64,000 nucleotides of DNA from an uncultured Collinsella sp. (GTDB taxonomy: Bacteria > Actinomycetota > Coriobacteriia > Coriobacteriales > Coriobacteriaceae): contig CABRHX010000010.1 of NCBI GenBank assembly GCA_902470805.1, forward strand, positions 11,971 through 75,970. The letters are read 5' to 3'. Shown piece by piece: positions 16,028 to 26,073 of this stretch. The translations under genes were made by a program, and so were the position numbers. Numbering within the stretch: the first letter of the stretch is position 1; the number at the start of each line of letters is the position of its first letter. The notes beneath the pieces are model-generated. The model had not been told where the DNA came from. It saw only the letters and a list, made by a program, of their open reading frames with translations, and did no database searches.

Positions 16028-18013
16028 TTAGTTTTGAGAGAAGAACGGGAACTGCCTCGGATCAACCGGCGGTTGCGGCATCGGCGTGCCCTGGGGCCCG
16101 CCCTGCGGGCCACCCTGGCCGCCCATCATCTTATCGATGGCGTCCTGGACCTCGCCCTCAAACTTCTTCATGCCCTCGTGCAGGCGGCGCTGGCCGTCCT
16201 CAGAGCGCAGCTCCTCCATCTGCTCGGGCGAAATACCCAGCAGCTCGCCCAAAATGCCCATCATCTCGCCACGCATGCGCTCGTTTGTATCTTCGTCGGC
16301 AAAGCGGTTCACCTCGGCGCGCGCCAGCGCATCGACCGTCATGCGTTCCTTACCGCTCAGCCCCAGGTCGGACCACGCGAGCATATACGGCCAAGCGCGC
16401 TCGACAAACGAACGTGCCGAGACGATCGGCGCCGTCGGCAGCTGGCGGCGGGCAGCCTCACCCTGTCGAACGAGCATCAGCAGCAGCGAGCAGGCCTCAG
16501 GCTTGCCAGCGGCCATCGGGATGTCGTCGAAAGATCGATTGCGGTCCACGTGCGCCTCGAGCGTGCCATCGACCTCGCCCGGTTCGAGCCCACCGAGCAG
16601 CTGCGCCGCGCGGTCGAGCATATCGACCGGACCGTCGAGCGTCGAGAGCGCCTGCGCCAGCACGCGCTCCATACAATCTTCCACCGCGTTGAGCGTCACG
16701 AGCTCTTGGGGCACCACGGCAGACGTGCGGTTGCGCACACGCGCCACAAACTCAAGCGTCGACAGGTACACATCGCCAAAGGGCGCAAAGTCGCCCTGGT
16801 AACCGCCGCAAAGCGCCGGCGCCGCCAGCGCATACTCGGTTTTGGACAGCGGGCTCAGCGCCATCGCACCCAGCTCGAGCGCCGTGTCCTCCAGCATGAG
16901 GCCCAGCGTGCGCGAGCGCAGACGCTCGGCATCGCCCGCCGACACGTCGCGATCGAGCACACGCGCCGCATCCGGTGCATCGCGCTCGACAGTGCGAATG
17001 TGCAGACGCTCGGCAATGGCGCGGACGGCGGCACAGCGGGCAGCCTCGGCCTCCTCCTGCGCCGGCGTAAAGATACGGTTGCGCCCCAGCACCAGGCCAA
17101 TTACGTTACGCGGACCCAGAGCGTCAACGGCCAGCGCCGCCAGCAGGGATGACGGCAGGTCACCCTCGAGTGCCACCACAGCACGCGACGCACCGTGGGC
17201 CCGAGCGTTGTCGCGCACGGCGAGCACCAGCGCCTGCCACAACCACTCCTCGGAACGGAACTCGGGCAGTTCGTGATCTTCCAGGGCATCGAGCATCACG
17301 CCGCGCTGAATCTCCTGAACCAGAAGGCTCTCCTCAAAACACGGCGCCTGGGCCACCACGCGACCGCAGTCGTCGAGCACAAACGAACCGCCGGTATACA
17401 CCGACTCGTCATAGGCACCGACCGGCGCCATGCAGGCAAACCACACGCTGCGCTTGGATGCGATCTTGCGGTAGGCGCCGCTGCGAACGGCGGCAATGGC
17501 GGCAGTCTCGCGGTCGGTCATGTCAAACGCGTTGAATTGGAAATACGCGATGAGGTCGACGCCGGTCGGCAACATCTCGAGCTCGCGGTCCAAGTCAAAA
17601 ATCACGGCGATGCGCACGCCGTCCACGTCGAACACCGGCGGCGCCCAACGCGTGTCGTTGTTCTCGCCACGCTGCAGGGCAATGCTCGAACGCGCCGGCA
17701 CCACATGACCGTCCTTGAGCATCATGTAGTCGAGCAGCGGCTGGCCCTCAAACGAAACCGCCGCGGGCACGATGCAGATCATGTCAAGCTCCTGGATACG
17801 CTCGGCGACACCAGTCAAGCCGGCAAGCATGTCGTGCTCAAAGTCGGCAGCGCCCACCAGGCCACCGGGCATGGCGCCCATAAAGAGCGGAGCCGGAACG
17901 CACAGCACGCGCGCCCCGCGCTCGTGGGCCAGACGAGCCTGGTCCTCGATGCGGCCGCAAATGCCCTCAATATCACCCAGGCGCATATCGATCTGTGCAA
18001 GCGCGAGCTTCAT
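16028..18013 (-). CDS. NadE-like protein with degenerate amidase and synthetase sites
   Basis: The 661 residues have the plan of glutamine-dependent NAD+ synthetase: an N-terminal nitrilase-fold amidase (1 to about 250) and an ATP-pyrophosphatase domain (about 275-480), plus an unusual helical C-terminal extension ending in a Gly/Pro/Gln-rich tail. The key residues look lost. The amidase Glu position reads VPAPL instead of PEL. The Cys position reads IAVIFDLD instead of a CED motif. The synthetase loop SGGxDSS reads EGDLPSS. Later landmarks persist, such as LSPLSKTEYALA and GDFAPFGDV. It is therefore probably not an active NAD synthetase; a scaffold or regulatory role is possible. AAAGGG precedes the ATG. 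Confidence 0.75.
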   Translation of the reverse strand: MKLALAQIDMRLGDIEGICGRIEDQARLAHERGARVLCVPAPLFMGAMPGGLVGAADFEHDMLAGLTGVAERIQELDMICIVPAAVSFEGQPLLDYMMLKDGHVVPARSSIALQRGENNDTRWAPPVFDVDGVRIAVIFDLDRELEMLPTGVDLIAYFQFNAFDMTDRETAAIAAVRSGAYRKIASKRSVWFACMAPVGAYDESVYTGGSFVLDDCGRVVAQAPCFEESLLVQEIQRGVMLDALEDHELPEFRSEEWLWQALVLAVRDNARAHGASRAVVALEGDLPSSLLAALAVDALGPRNVIGLVLGRNRIFTPAQEEAEAARCAAVRAIAERLHIRTVERDAPDAARVLDRDVSAGDAERLRSRTLGLMLEDTALELGAMALSPLSKTEYALAAPALCGGYQGDFAPFGDVYLSTLEFVARVRNRTSAVVPQELVTLNAVEDCMERVLAQALSTLDGPVDMLDRAAQLLGGLEPGEVDGTLEAHVDRNRSFDDIPMAAGKPEACSLLLMLVRQGEAARRQLPTAPIVSARSFVERAWPYMLAWSDLGLSGKERMTVDALARAEVNRFADEDTNERMRGEMMGILGELLGISPEQMEELRSEDGQRRLHEGMKKFEGEVQDAIDKMMGGQGGPQGGPQGTPMPQPPVDPRQFPFFSQN

Positions 18014-18052
18014 GGCTCAGCCCTTTCCGTCGTAATCCATCGAAATCGCAGT

Positions 18053-18085
18053 AAAAGCGCCGGCCGCATAATGCAGTCGGCGCTT
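18053..18085 (-). terminator. Terminator after the superoxide reductase gene
   Basis: AAGCGCCG pairs with CGGCGCTT across a 15-nt loop, and the minus strand continues TTTTAC. It separates the superoxide reductase gene from the NadE-like gene downstream. Confidence 0.6.
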
Positions 18086-18130
18086 GCATGTGCATATGCT
18101 AGCTATGATACCCCGAGCGGGGGCGCGCTC

Positions 18131-18493
18131 CTAGAATGTCGCGGACCACAGCCCGTGCAGGTTGCAGTAGGCATAGACGGTACCGGTCTTGGAGCCGCCC
18201 GCAAAAAACGTCGCGGGTTTCATGCCGGGCTCAAGGTAATGAACCTCTAAGCGGCCCTCGGCCTCAAGCGCGATCCACTCAATGTAGTGCTCGGGCAGGC
18301 TGGGGTGCTCGACCGAGCCAATGCGTGCGCGAATCACGTGACCGTCACGCTCGGTCTCGACAACAGGCACGTGCTTCTCGTGCGCCGCGTCCTCAGTGTT
18401 TGCAGTCAGTTCCGTGCAACCGGCAGGGGTCGCAACGTCGTCGCCAAGGGCGGCAATGAGCTTACCGTCGGGGTCCTTAAAGAATTTCGCCAT
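18131..18493 (-). CDS. Superoxide reductase (desulfoferrodoxin catalytic domain)
   Basis: This 120-residue protein carries the complete Fe(His)4Cys centre of superoxide reductase: His41 in EKHVP, His63 in VEHP, His69 in PEHYIEW, and Cys110 and His113 in YCNLHGLW. It reduces superoxide to peroxide without making oxygen, a defence typical of anaerobes. The N-terminal desulforedoxin zinc/iron domain of longer family members is absent. Instead a short segment (MAKFFKDPDG) precedes the core, as in neelaredoxin-like forms. AAAGGAGA lies just before ATG 18493; the frame extends upstream but without coding character. Confidence 0.92.
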   Translation of the reverse strand: MAKFFKDPDGKLIAALGDDVATPAGCTELTANTEDAAHEKHVPVVETERDGHVIRARIGSVEHPSLPEHYIEWIALEAEGRLEVHYLEPGMKPATFFAGGSKTGTVYAYCNLHGLWSATF

Positions 18494-18643
18494 GATGTTC
18501 TCCTTTGCTGATGTGCCAATGTTCTTGATGGTTCTTATGCCCAAAGGCAGACAAACCATCCACGGCATTGCAAATGAACACATAACGGGCGGGGACGATG
18601 GGACAGCGTGTGCCATCCGCCCTGACGGCCCCACCCGAGCGGG

Positions 18644-21600
18644 TTAGCGACCGTCGCCGCCGAGCAGCGCCAGAACATCCTCGCGCGTGAACAGTGCCGA
18701 CGAGATGCCGTCGCCGCCGAGCACGCTGTTGACCAGGTCGCGCTTGGACTCCTGCATCTGCATAATGCGTTCCTCGATCGTGTCCTTGGCGATGAGCTTG
18801 TACACGGTCACGGTATGTTGCTGGCCAATACGATGCGCGCGGTCAGTCGCCTGGTCCTGCGCCGCCACGTTCCACCACGGGTCGTAGTGAATGACCACGT
18901 CGGCCGCCGTCAGGTTAAGGCCCACGCCGCCCGCCTTGAGCGAAATCAAAAAGACCGGAACCTCGCCTGCTTGGAACTGCGCGACCATCTTGGCGCGGCT
19001 CTCCTTAGACGAAGCGCCCGTGAGCTTAAGAAAGGCGATGTCCTCCTTGGCCAGGCGCTTACCGATAATATCGAGCATACCCGTAAACTGGCTGAACAAC
19101 AGGATGCGATGGCCGCCGTCGAGTGCGCCGTACACGAGCTCCATGCACGTATCGAGTTTGGCGCTTCCCGCCTTGTAATCCTCGTAGTGCAGACGCGGGT
19201 CGCAGCAGATCTGACGCAGCTTGGTGAGCTCGGCGAGCACCTTGAGCTTGTCTTTCTTAAACTCGGATGCCTCGCGATGCTGCACGTGCTGGGCGATGCG
19301 GTCCTGGTTTGCCAGGTAAAGCTTGCGCTGCTCGCCGGCAAGCTGCGCCATGACCGTGTCCTCGATCTTCTCGGGCAGGTCGGCCACCACGTCCTCTTTG
19401 ACACGGCGCAGCACAAACGGCGACACAAGCGCCTGCAGGCGGGCGGCGCTGTCACCTTCGGCGTGCTCGACCGGGCTTTCGAAGCGCTTTGCGAACGATT
19501 CGCGCGTGCCAAGCAGACCCGGCATCAAAAAGTCGAAGATGCTCCAGAGCTCGGATAGGCGGTTTTCGATGGGCGTGCCCGTCAGGGCAAAGCGCACGCC
19601 GGCAGGCAGGCGCTTTGCGGCACGCGCCACCTGGGTGAGCGGGTTTTTAATGTACTGGGCCTCGTCGAGCACCACGCGGGCAAAGTCCTGCTCGACGTAT
19701 TCGTCGATGTCGCGGCGCATGAGGTCATACGACGTCACGACCACGTTATGCTCGGCCACGCCGGCGAGTTGCACGCGACGCTGCGCCTTGGCGCCCACGA
19801 TGGCGCACACATCGAGCGACGGGGCAAAGCGCTCCAGCTCGGCGGTCCAGTTGTACACAAGCGACGCAGGGCACACCACAAGCGTGGGCTTAGCGTCCCC
19901 CGCTTCCACGCGCGCCAGAATGTGCGCGATCATCTGGAGCGTTTTGCCCAGGCCCATGTCGTCGGCCAAGATGCCGCCAAGGCTCAGGTGTTCGAGCGAG
20001 CCGAGCCACTGGTATCCGTCGACCTGGTAGCCGCGCAGTGTGGCCTTGAGCGAGACCGGCACCGTAAAGTCCATCTTGCCGAGCGTATCCAAGCGCTCGA
20101 CGGTGCGGCGGAACGCGGCGTCACGATCGGCCTCGAGCGCGGGCGTGCGCGCGAGCATGCTATCGACGAACAGGGTACTCGACGCGGGAAGCGACACGCC
20201 GTCGAGCAGGTCGACGGCATCGACACCCAGGTCCTCGGCGAGGCCAAACGCGGCTCGGGCGCCCTCGTCCAGGCGAACGATATCGCCCGACGTGAGACGC
20301 GCAAACGTCTGGTGACGCTTGTACGAGTCGAGGTAGATGGCAAGGTCCGCGGCCGAAAGCCCACTCGCGCCCAGTTCGACGTCGAGCAGATTGCTCTTGA
20401 CGGTCGCGCGAACCGAGAGCTTGGGCGCGGGGCGGACCGAGACCTGGCGCAGGCGGTCGCTGAGCATGACCTCACCAAGCTCGGACAGGGCAGACAGGCC
20501 CTCGGTCAGCAGGCAGAACAGGCTCTCGTCATCGCGCTCCTCAAACGCCAGACCGCCCTCGTAGAAATCGAAGTACAGGGCCGCCGTGTCCATAACACGA
20601 AACTCTGCCACCTCGTCGCGGGGCGGCACGCCGGGGCGTTGCTCTTCGAAGAGACTGCCCGGAGCGCCCAGACTAAAGAGGTCTGCCGACCAGTCGCCGT
20701 AGGTAACCGTAATTTTGCAGGTCACAAGCCCATCGTCGACGCCGATCGCCATAACAAAGCTCGGCTCGGGCGCCACGGTATCGAGCGCGGCGGGCGCGGT
20801 AAGGTCGGTGTAGTCGCGCAAAATGGGCAGCGCCATACGACAGAACTCCCCCACCTGGTCGACAGCGATATGAATCGGCGTGCGACAGGGCAGTAAGCGC
20901 GATAGGAACGGCGCCGCATGCTGGGCAAACGCTACATCGGCGCGGCGCGCACGGCGGGTGTCGACCAGATAGGCAACGTCGCCCGAAGCAAAGCAGTATG
21001 CATCGGCCGGCAGGCGTAGATCGTAGCTGCCACCAGCCGCCGGCGCGATTTTGGCGGCAAGGAGCGGTGGGCGCTTAGACAGCGCCTCGTCCTCCCCTTC
21101 CGGAGGCATCTCAACCGCCACGTCATAGGTGCGATGCGTCGTCGTCCCCCGCGACCAGGCGGGCTCAAAAGAGATGGTCTGGCCGCGCAACAGGTCCAGC
21201 ACATATACGATGCTATGCTCGGACAGCGGCAACTGACGCTCGGCGACAAAACCACTGCGGGCAAAGTCGTACGACGCCGAACGCGAGCTTGTGATGTCAT
21301 CGAGATAGGCAACTGTCGTCACGACAAGGTTGAGCAGCTTTGTCGACACGTCTTCGAAGGCTTCGGGCGTATGGACAAACGTGAGCTTCTTACCGTACGA
21401 GAAGGTGCCGCCGCGCACGTAGGCATCGGCCATGCCGTCGATGTCCTTGACCACGTAGGACACCGAACCGCAGCGAATGCGGAACTCGAGCGCCCAGCTA
21501 AAGCGGTCGGCGAACAGCGGATTGTAGTACGGCACCAACGAAGGCTCCAACGCCGCTTTGGGGGCGTCGGGATCAACGGCACCGGCAAGCTTGCGGCGCA

Positions 21601-22108
21601 TGCTCGCCAGCTCATCCATGCGTGCGTCCGAAAGATCGGAGAGCGCTGCCATGAGGCTGGGGCTCGTGGGGACGGGCGCCGGGAAGGGAAAGTTGGGGTT
21701 GACCGCCGGTGCGGTGGACGCGGGACGCGCGGACTGCTCGGGTTGTGCCGTAAACGTGCGGACCGGCGTGCGCAAACCTTCGACGGGCTCGGCACCGCTG
21801 GCGTCCAGATACGCCAGCGCCGTGGCGATAGCGTGCTTGCACATGCCGGGGTAGCGATAGGCAGCAGGGCAATCGCAGTCGTAGTCGATCACCTCGTGCT
21901 CGTCCATGTCGAGCGCCACGTGCGTCTTGTACAGGTCGCCGCGCGAGCCGCGCACCGAGCCCTCAACCGTCACGTTTTTGGAGAAGCGCGAGCCGCTATC
22001 CTCAATCGACAGCACGGCGCCGTTGAGCATGAGCGAACGCCCCTTCATAAAGGTGCCGCTCAACGCCGCCTCTTTGCGAAGCGCCTGCACAAACGTCCCC
22101 TGCGCCAT
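18644..22108 (-). CDS. SWIM zinc-finger SNF2-family DNA-dependent ATPase
   Basis: The 1154-residue protein has a SWIM-type zinc finger near the N-terminus (CDCPAAYRYPGMCKHA, about residues 70-85) and a large middle region of unknown fold. The C-terminal half is an SNF2/Swi2 ATPase: motif I DDMGLGKT, motif II DEAQ, motif III LTGTPIENRL and motif VI QATDRAHRIGQ. Bacterial members of this type (like HepA/RapA relatives) remodel protein-DNA or polymerase-DNA complexes. GGAGGAAG before ATG 22108 fixes the start; an ATG 6 codons upstream lacks one. It lies alone, with a 40-bp inverted repeat immediately upstream. Confidence 0.93.
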   Translation of the reverse strand: MAQGTFVQALRKEAALSGTFMKGRSLMLNGAVLSIEDSGSRFSKNVTVEGSVRGSRGDLYKTHVALDMDEHEVIDYDCDCPAAYRYPGMCKHAIATALAYLDASGAEPVEGLRTPVRTFTAQPEQSARPASTAPAVNPNFPFPAPVPTSPSLMAALSDLSDARMDELASMRRKLAGAVDPDAPKAALEPSLVPYYNPLFADRFSWALEFRIRCGSVSYVVKDIDGMADAYVRGGTFSYGKKLTFVHTPEAFEDVSTKLLNLVVTTVAYLDDITSSRSASYDFARSGFVAERQLPLSEHSIVYVLDLLRGQTISFEPAWSRGTTTHRTYDVAVEMPPEGEDEALSKRPPLLAAKIAPAAGGSYDLRLPADAYCFASGDVAYLVDTRRARRADVAFAQHAAPFLSRLLPCRTPIHIAVDQVGEFCRMALPILRDYTDLTAPAALDTVAPEPSFVMAIGVDDGLVTCKITVTYGDWSADLFSLGAPGSLFEEQRPGVPPRDEVAEFRVMDTAALYFDFYEGGLAFEERDDESLFCLLTEGLSALSELGEVMLSDRLRQVSVRPAPKLSVRATVKSNLLDVELGASGLSAADLAIYLDSYKRHQTFARLTSGDIVRLDEGARAAFGLAEDLGVDAVDLLDGVSLPASSTLFVDSMLARTPALEADRDAAFRRTVERLDTLGKMDFTVPVSLKATLRGYQVDGYQWLGSLEHLSLGGILADDMGLGKTLQMIAHILARVEAGDAKPTLVVCPASLVYNWTAELERFAPSLDVCAIVGAKAQRRVQLAGVAEHNVVVTSYDLMRRDIDEYVEQDFARVVLDEAQYIKNPLTQVARAAKRLPAGVRFALTGTPIENRLSELWSIFDFLMPGLLGTRESFAKRFESPVEHAEGDSAARLQALVSPFVLRRVKEDVVADLPEKIEDTVMAQLAGEQRKLYLANQDRIAQHVQHREASEFKKDKLKVLAELTKLRQICCDPRLHYEDYKAGSAKLDTCMELVYGALDGGHRILLFSQFTGMLDIIGKRLAKEDIAFLKLTGASSKESRAKMVAQFQAGEVPVFLISLKAGGVGLNLTAADVVIHYDPWWNVAAQDQATDRAHRIGQQHTVTVYKLIAKDTIEERIMQMQESKRDLVNSVLGGDGISSALFTREDVLALLGGDGR

Positions 22109-22126
22109 CACTTCCTCCAATCTCAC

Positions 22127-22259
22127 CCGGGGTAGCTAATTTGGGACGGGGCTATTTTAGCTACCCCCATATGTCGGTTGAGATGCATTCCGACCCCGAC
22201 TCATTCGCCGTCAGTCAAAGGGTAGCTAAAATAGCCCCGTCCCAAATTAGCTACCCCGG
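22127..22259. repeat. Perfect 40-bp inverted repeat between the SNF2 gene and dnaE
   Basis: Bases 22127-22166 are an exact reverse complement of 22220-22259, with a 53-base spacer. Each arm itself begins GGTAGCTAA and ends TTAGCTACC, so each can also fold alone. The arms contain GGGACGGGGC. Confidence 0.9.
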
Positions 22260-22269
22260 CAAAGGCATC

Positions 22270-25200
22270 CTAGATAACCGTCACGCGGCCCTGGTTACCC
22301 ACAATGGCCTTTGCCTCTGCCAGCAGTGGAATCGAGCGTGCGTTGACCTTGGCCGGCACCTCGGCGCGCAGCACGCGCCCGTCTACCTGCTCAATAAAGA
22401 TCTCCACGCGGTCGCCGCCCGGGTTGGTGGCGAGCACCGTGGCCAGGCGTGCCATGTTGCCCTGGCTAAAGCGGCTGTTGGGCACCATGACCTCAAACAC
22501 CTTGGGCTTGTTGTTCTCCTCGTTGAGCTCCAGCGGCACGATCTCCTGCGCGATGATCTGGTCGCCGCGGTCCGAGCGCTCGAGCTTGCCCTTAATGCGC
22601 ACAAAGGCGTCGGACAGCTGCGCGCCGGTCTCGGGATCGACCTCGCCGTACAGATACCCCTCGGCCTCCTTGTAGGTCTTGGGGAACACCACGACCGTGG
22701 CCTCGCCTTCCATGTCCTCAAGCTGCACGATGCCCATGGGGTCGCCGTTTTTGGTCACGCGCTTGGACACGCTCGAGACCATGCCGGCCCACCACAGCGC
22801 CTTGCCCTCGGGGATCTCCTGGTTGATAGTGCCGCCCGTGGGGTTTTGCACTTCGTAGCCGGTGTCGATCTGCGAGAACGAGAAATCGCGCGCTTTGCTG
22901 AGCGCATACTCAAACGGGCGCAGCGGGTGGTCCGAGACATAGATGCCCAGAACCTCCTTCTCCTGGCTCAGTTTGAGGTGGCGGTCCCACTCCTGACCGT
23001 CCGGATCGGGCACGCTGACCTCGAAGCCCGAGCCCTCAACGTCACCAAACATGTCGAAGAACGAGGTCTGGCCGCTCGCGCGGTCCTTCTGGCGCTTCAC
23101 CGCGGCATCGATGATGTTCTCGGGGTTGTTCTTGTCCACAAAGTGCATCATCTGACGGCGCGGATAGCCCGTGGAGTCGAAGGCACCTGCCTTGATCAGC
23201 GATTCGATCACGCGACGGTTGGCCTGGCTCGAGTCCACGCGCTCCACAAAGTCATGCAGCGTCTTAAACGGACCGCCCGCCTCGCGCTCGGCGATAATCG
23301 CCTGCGCCACGCCGGTACCCACGCCGCGGATGCCGGCCAGACCAAAGCGCACGCCTTCCTTGGTAGCCGTGAACTCGGTGCCGGACTCGTTGACATCTGG
23401 CGACAGCACGGGGATACCGTCGTGACGGCACGCCGAGACGTAGTGCACGATCTTGTCGGTCTTGCCCGTATAGGACGTCAGAACGGCCGCCATGTACTCG
23501 TGCGGATAGTGCGCCTTGAGCCACGCCGTCTGCATAACCAGGATGGCGTAGCCGGCGGAGTGCGACTTGTTAAAGGCGTAGGACGCGAACTCGAGAACAT
23601 CGTCCCAAATCTTCTGGGCGACCTCGCGCGTGTAGTTGTTCTTGATGGCGCCGTTCATCCAGTGGTCGTAGGTGGTCTCGTCGGAGCCATCTTCCCAGTG
23701 CAGCACCGTCGACGTGAGCAGCTTGATCTTTTTCTTAGCCACGGGCTTACGGATGCGCGAGTCCGATTCGCCCTTGGAGAAGCCGCACATCTCGACGGAG
23801 ATGAGCATAACCTGCTCCTGGTAGACCATGGTGCCGTAGGTTTCGCCCAAGATGTCGTCCAGGCGGTCGTCGTAGGAGACCGCCGGCTCCTTGCCGTTCA
23901 TACGGTTGATGTAGGACGAGACCATGCCGGCGCCCAGCGGGCCCGGGCGGTACAGGGCGATCAATGCTACGACGTGCTTGTACTCGGTGGGCTTCATGTT
24001 CTTAATCGTGGCCGTCATGCCGGCGGACTCGACCTGAAAGACGCCGGCGGTGTGACCGGAGCCCATGAGCTTAAAGATCTCGGGATCGTCAAAGGGAATC
24101 TCTTCCTCTTTGATGTCGATGCCGAAGTTCTTTTTGATGTTGGCTTTTGCCTTGGAGATAACAGTCAGCGTACGCAGGCCCAGGAAGTCCATCTTGAGCA
24201 GGCCCATGTCGGCAACGGTATGGCCCTCGTACTGGGTAATCTCGACGCCGCCCTTGGTGTCGAGCTTGGTGGGCACGTGCTCGTTGACGGGGTCGCGGCA
24301 GATCAGAACGGCGCACGCGTGCACGCCCTCGCCACGGGTGAGGCCCTCGATCGAGAGCGCCGTGTCGATGATGCGGCGGGCGTCGTCGTCCTTTTTATAT
24401 GCCTCGGCAAAATCGGGGTTAAACAGGTCCTCTTTGCCGGGTTGCTTTTCGAGCACCTGCTTGAGCTTGACCTTGGGGTCGCTCGAGACCATCTTGGACA
24501 GACGCTGGCCCATGTAGACCGGGTAGTCCAGGACGCGAGCGGCGTCGTTGATGGCCTGCTTGGCCTTAATGGTCGAGTAGGTGATGACGTGGGTGACCTT
24601 CTCGGGGCCGTAGAGCTGGCGAACGTGCTCCACGACCTCGAGGCGCCGCTCATCGTCGAAGTCCATATCGATATCGGGCATCTCGGTACGCTGCGGGGAC
24701 AGGAACCTCTCGAACATCAGGCCGTTCTCGAGCGGATCGAACGCGGTGATGTTCATGGCGTAGGCGACGATAGCGCCGGCGGCCGAACCACGGCCGGGGC
24801 CGACGCCGATACCGTTGTCCTTGGCCCATTGCACGTACTCGGCGACGATCAAAAAGTAGGCGGCAAAGCCCTTGTCGCAAATGACCTTGTATTCGTACTC
24901 AAAGCGCTCTTTGATGTTGACGCCACCGATCTCGCGCGTGGCCCAGTCGTCGCCGTAGTGCTGGCGCAGGCCCTTCTCGCACTCGCGGCGGAACTGACTC
25001 TCGTGCGTCTCGCCGGGATCGAGCAACGGGAAGCGCGGCAAGATGATGGAGTCCCAGTCCAGCTCAACGTAGCACTTGTCGGCAATCTCGAGCGTGTTGT
25101 CGCAGGCCTCGGGGCAATACGGGAACATCGCCCGCATCTCCTCCTCGGTCTTCATGTAAAACTCCGAGCCGGTCATGCGCATGCGGTTGGGGTCGTCGAC

Positions 25201-26073
25201 CTTGGCGTTCATGCCGATGCACATGATGACGTCCTGTACGGGCGCGTCCTCGCGGCGCAGGTAGTGGAAGTCGTTGGTGGCGATGACCTTGACACCCACC
25301 TGTTTGGCAATGTCGATGAGCGTGCGGTCCATCTGCTCGTCGGTCAGGCCGTTGTCGGTGGTAATGCCGTGTTCCTGGATCTCGATGTAAAAGTCGCCAG
25401 GGTCGAAGGTGTCGCGGAAGGTCTCGGCCCACTTGATGGCGCCCTCCATGTCACCGCGGTCGATGTATTTGGGAATGATGCCCGCGATGCAGGCGCTCGT
25501 GCAGATCATACCCTTGGCATGGCGACGCAGGTTGTCGAGCGTCACGCGCGGCTTGTAGTAAAATCCCTGCACAGCGGCCTCGGAGACCGTCTGCATCAGG
25601 TTGACGTAGCCCTCCTGGTCCTTGGCCAGAAGAATCATGTGGTAGAGCTCGGGCTTATGGTCGCGGGCGAGCGTCTCGTCCGGCGTAAAGTAGACCTCGC
25701 AGCCAAAGATGGGTTTGATGACCAGGGGCGGCTTGAGCTCGTCGATGTTGCCCTTCTCGTCCCACATGGCCATGTCCTTCACATACTGGGCATGCTCGCG
25801 CGGGTTTTCCTCGGGATCGGGCTCCACCAGCTCGTCGCGGCGGTCCTTTTCCAAGAAGGCCTTGTCGTGGCTCCAGGTTTTGTACTCGGGCGTGTTGTGG
25901 TTGACGGCGTCGCAGGCCAGCGCCAGGTCGGGCACGCCGTACATGTAGCCGTGGTCGGTGATGGCCACGGCGGGCATGCCCAGCTCAACGGCACGGTTGA
26001 CCATATCCTGGATACGGGTTGCGCCGTCGAGCATGGAGAAAACAGTGTGATTGTGCAGATGGACGAATGCCAT
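22270..26073 (-). CDS. dnaE: DNA polymerase III alpha subunit
   Basis: This 1267-residue C-family replicative polymerase belongs to the DnaE1 type. An N-terminal PHP domain (FVHLHNHTVFSMLDGA) opens the protein. The catalytic aspartates lie in PDIDMDFDDERR near residue 465. GVGPGRGSAAG lies just before them. A helix-hairpin-helix region (FGLAGIRGVGTG) and an OB-fold domain (WWAGMVSSVSK) follow. An insert of about 50 residues sits in the PHP domain between DLALACDAV and KPIFGCEVYF, making the protein longer than most. GGAG precedes the ATG by about 9 bp. The gene appears monocistronic. Confidence 0.96.
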   Translation of the reverse strand: MAFVHLHNHTVFSMLDGATRIQDMVNRAVELGMPAVAITDHGYMYGVPDLALACDAVNHNTPEYKTWSHDKAFLEKDRRDELVEPDPEENPREHAQYVKDMAMWDEKGNIDELKPPLVIKPIFGCEVYFTPDETLARDHKPELYHMILLAKDQEGYVNLMQTVSEAAVQGFYYKPRVTLDNLRRHAKGMICTSACIAGIIPKYIDRGDMEGAIKWAETFRDTFDPGDFYIEIQEHGITTDNGLTDEQMDRTLIDIAKQVGVKVIATNDFHYLRREDAPVQDVIMCIGMNAKVDDPNRMRMTGSEFYMKTEEEMRAMFPYCPEACDNTLEIADKCYVELDWDSIILPRFPLLDPGETHESQFRRECEKGLRQHYGDDWATREIGGVNIKERFEYEYKVICDKGFAAYFLIVAEYVQWAKDNGIGVGPGRGSAAGAIVAYAMNITAFDPLENGLMFERFLSPQRTEMPDIDMDFDDERRLEVVEHVRQLYGPEKVTHVITYSTIKAKQAINDAARVLDYPVYMGQRLSKMVSSDPKVKLKQVLEKQPGKEDLFNPDFAEAYKKDDDARRIIDTALSIEGLTRGEGVHACAVLICRDPVNEHVPTKLDTKGGVEITQYEGHTVADMGLLKMDFLGLRTLTVISKAKANIKKNFGIDIKEEEIPFDDPEIFKLMGSGHTAGVFQVESAGMTATIKNMKPTEYKHVVALIALYRPGPLGAGMVSSYINRMNGKEPAVSYDDRLDDILGETYGTMVYQEQVMLISVEMCGFSKGESDSRIRKPVAKKKIKLLTSTVLHWEDGSDETTYDHWMNGAIKNNYTREVAQKIWDDVLEFASYAFNKSHSAGYAILVMQTAWLKAHYPHEYMAAVLTSYTGKTDKIVHYVSACRHDGIPVLSPDVNESGTEFTATKEGVRFGLAGIRGVGTGVAQAIIAEREAGGPFKTLHDFVERVDSSQANRRVIESLIKAGAFDSTGYPRRQMMHFVDKNNPENIIDAAVKRQKDRASGQTSFFDMFGDVEGSGFEVSVPDPDGQEWDRHLKLSQEKEVLGIYVSDHPLRPFEYALSKARDFSFSQIDTGYEVQNPTGGTINQEIPEGKALWWAGMVSSVSKRVTKNGDPMGIVQLEDMEGEATVVVFPKTYKEAEGYLYGEVDPETGAQLSDAFVRIKGKLERSDRGDQIIAQEIVPLELNEENNKPKVFEVMVPNSRFSQGNMARLATVLATNPGGDRVEIFIEQVDGRVLRAEVPAKVNARSIPLLAEAKAIVGNQGRVTVI

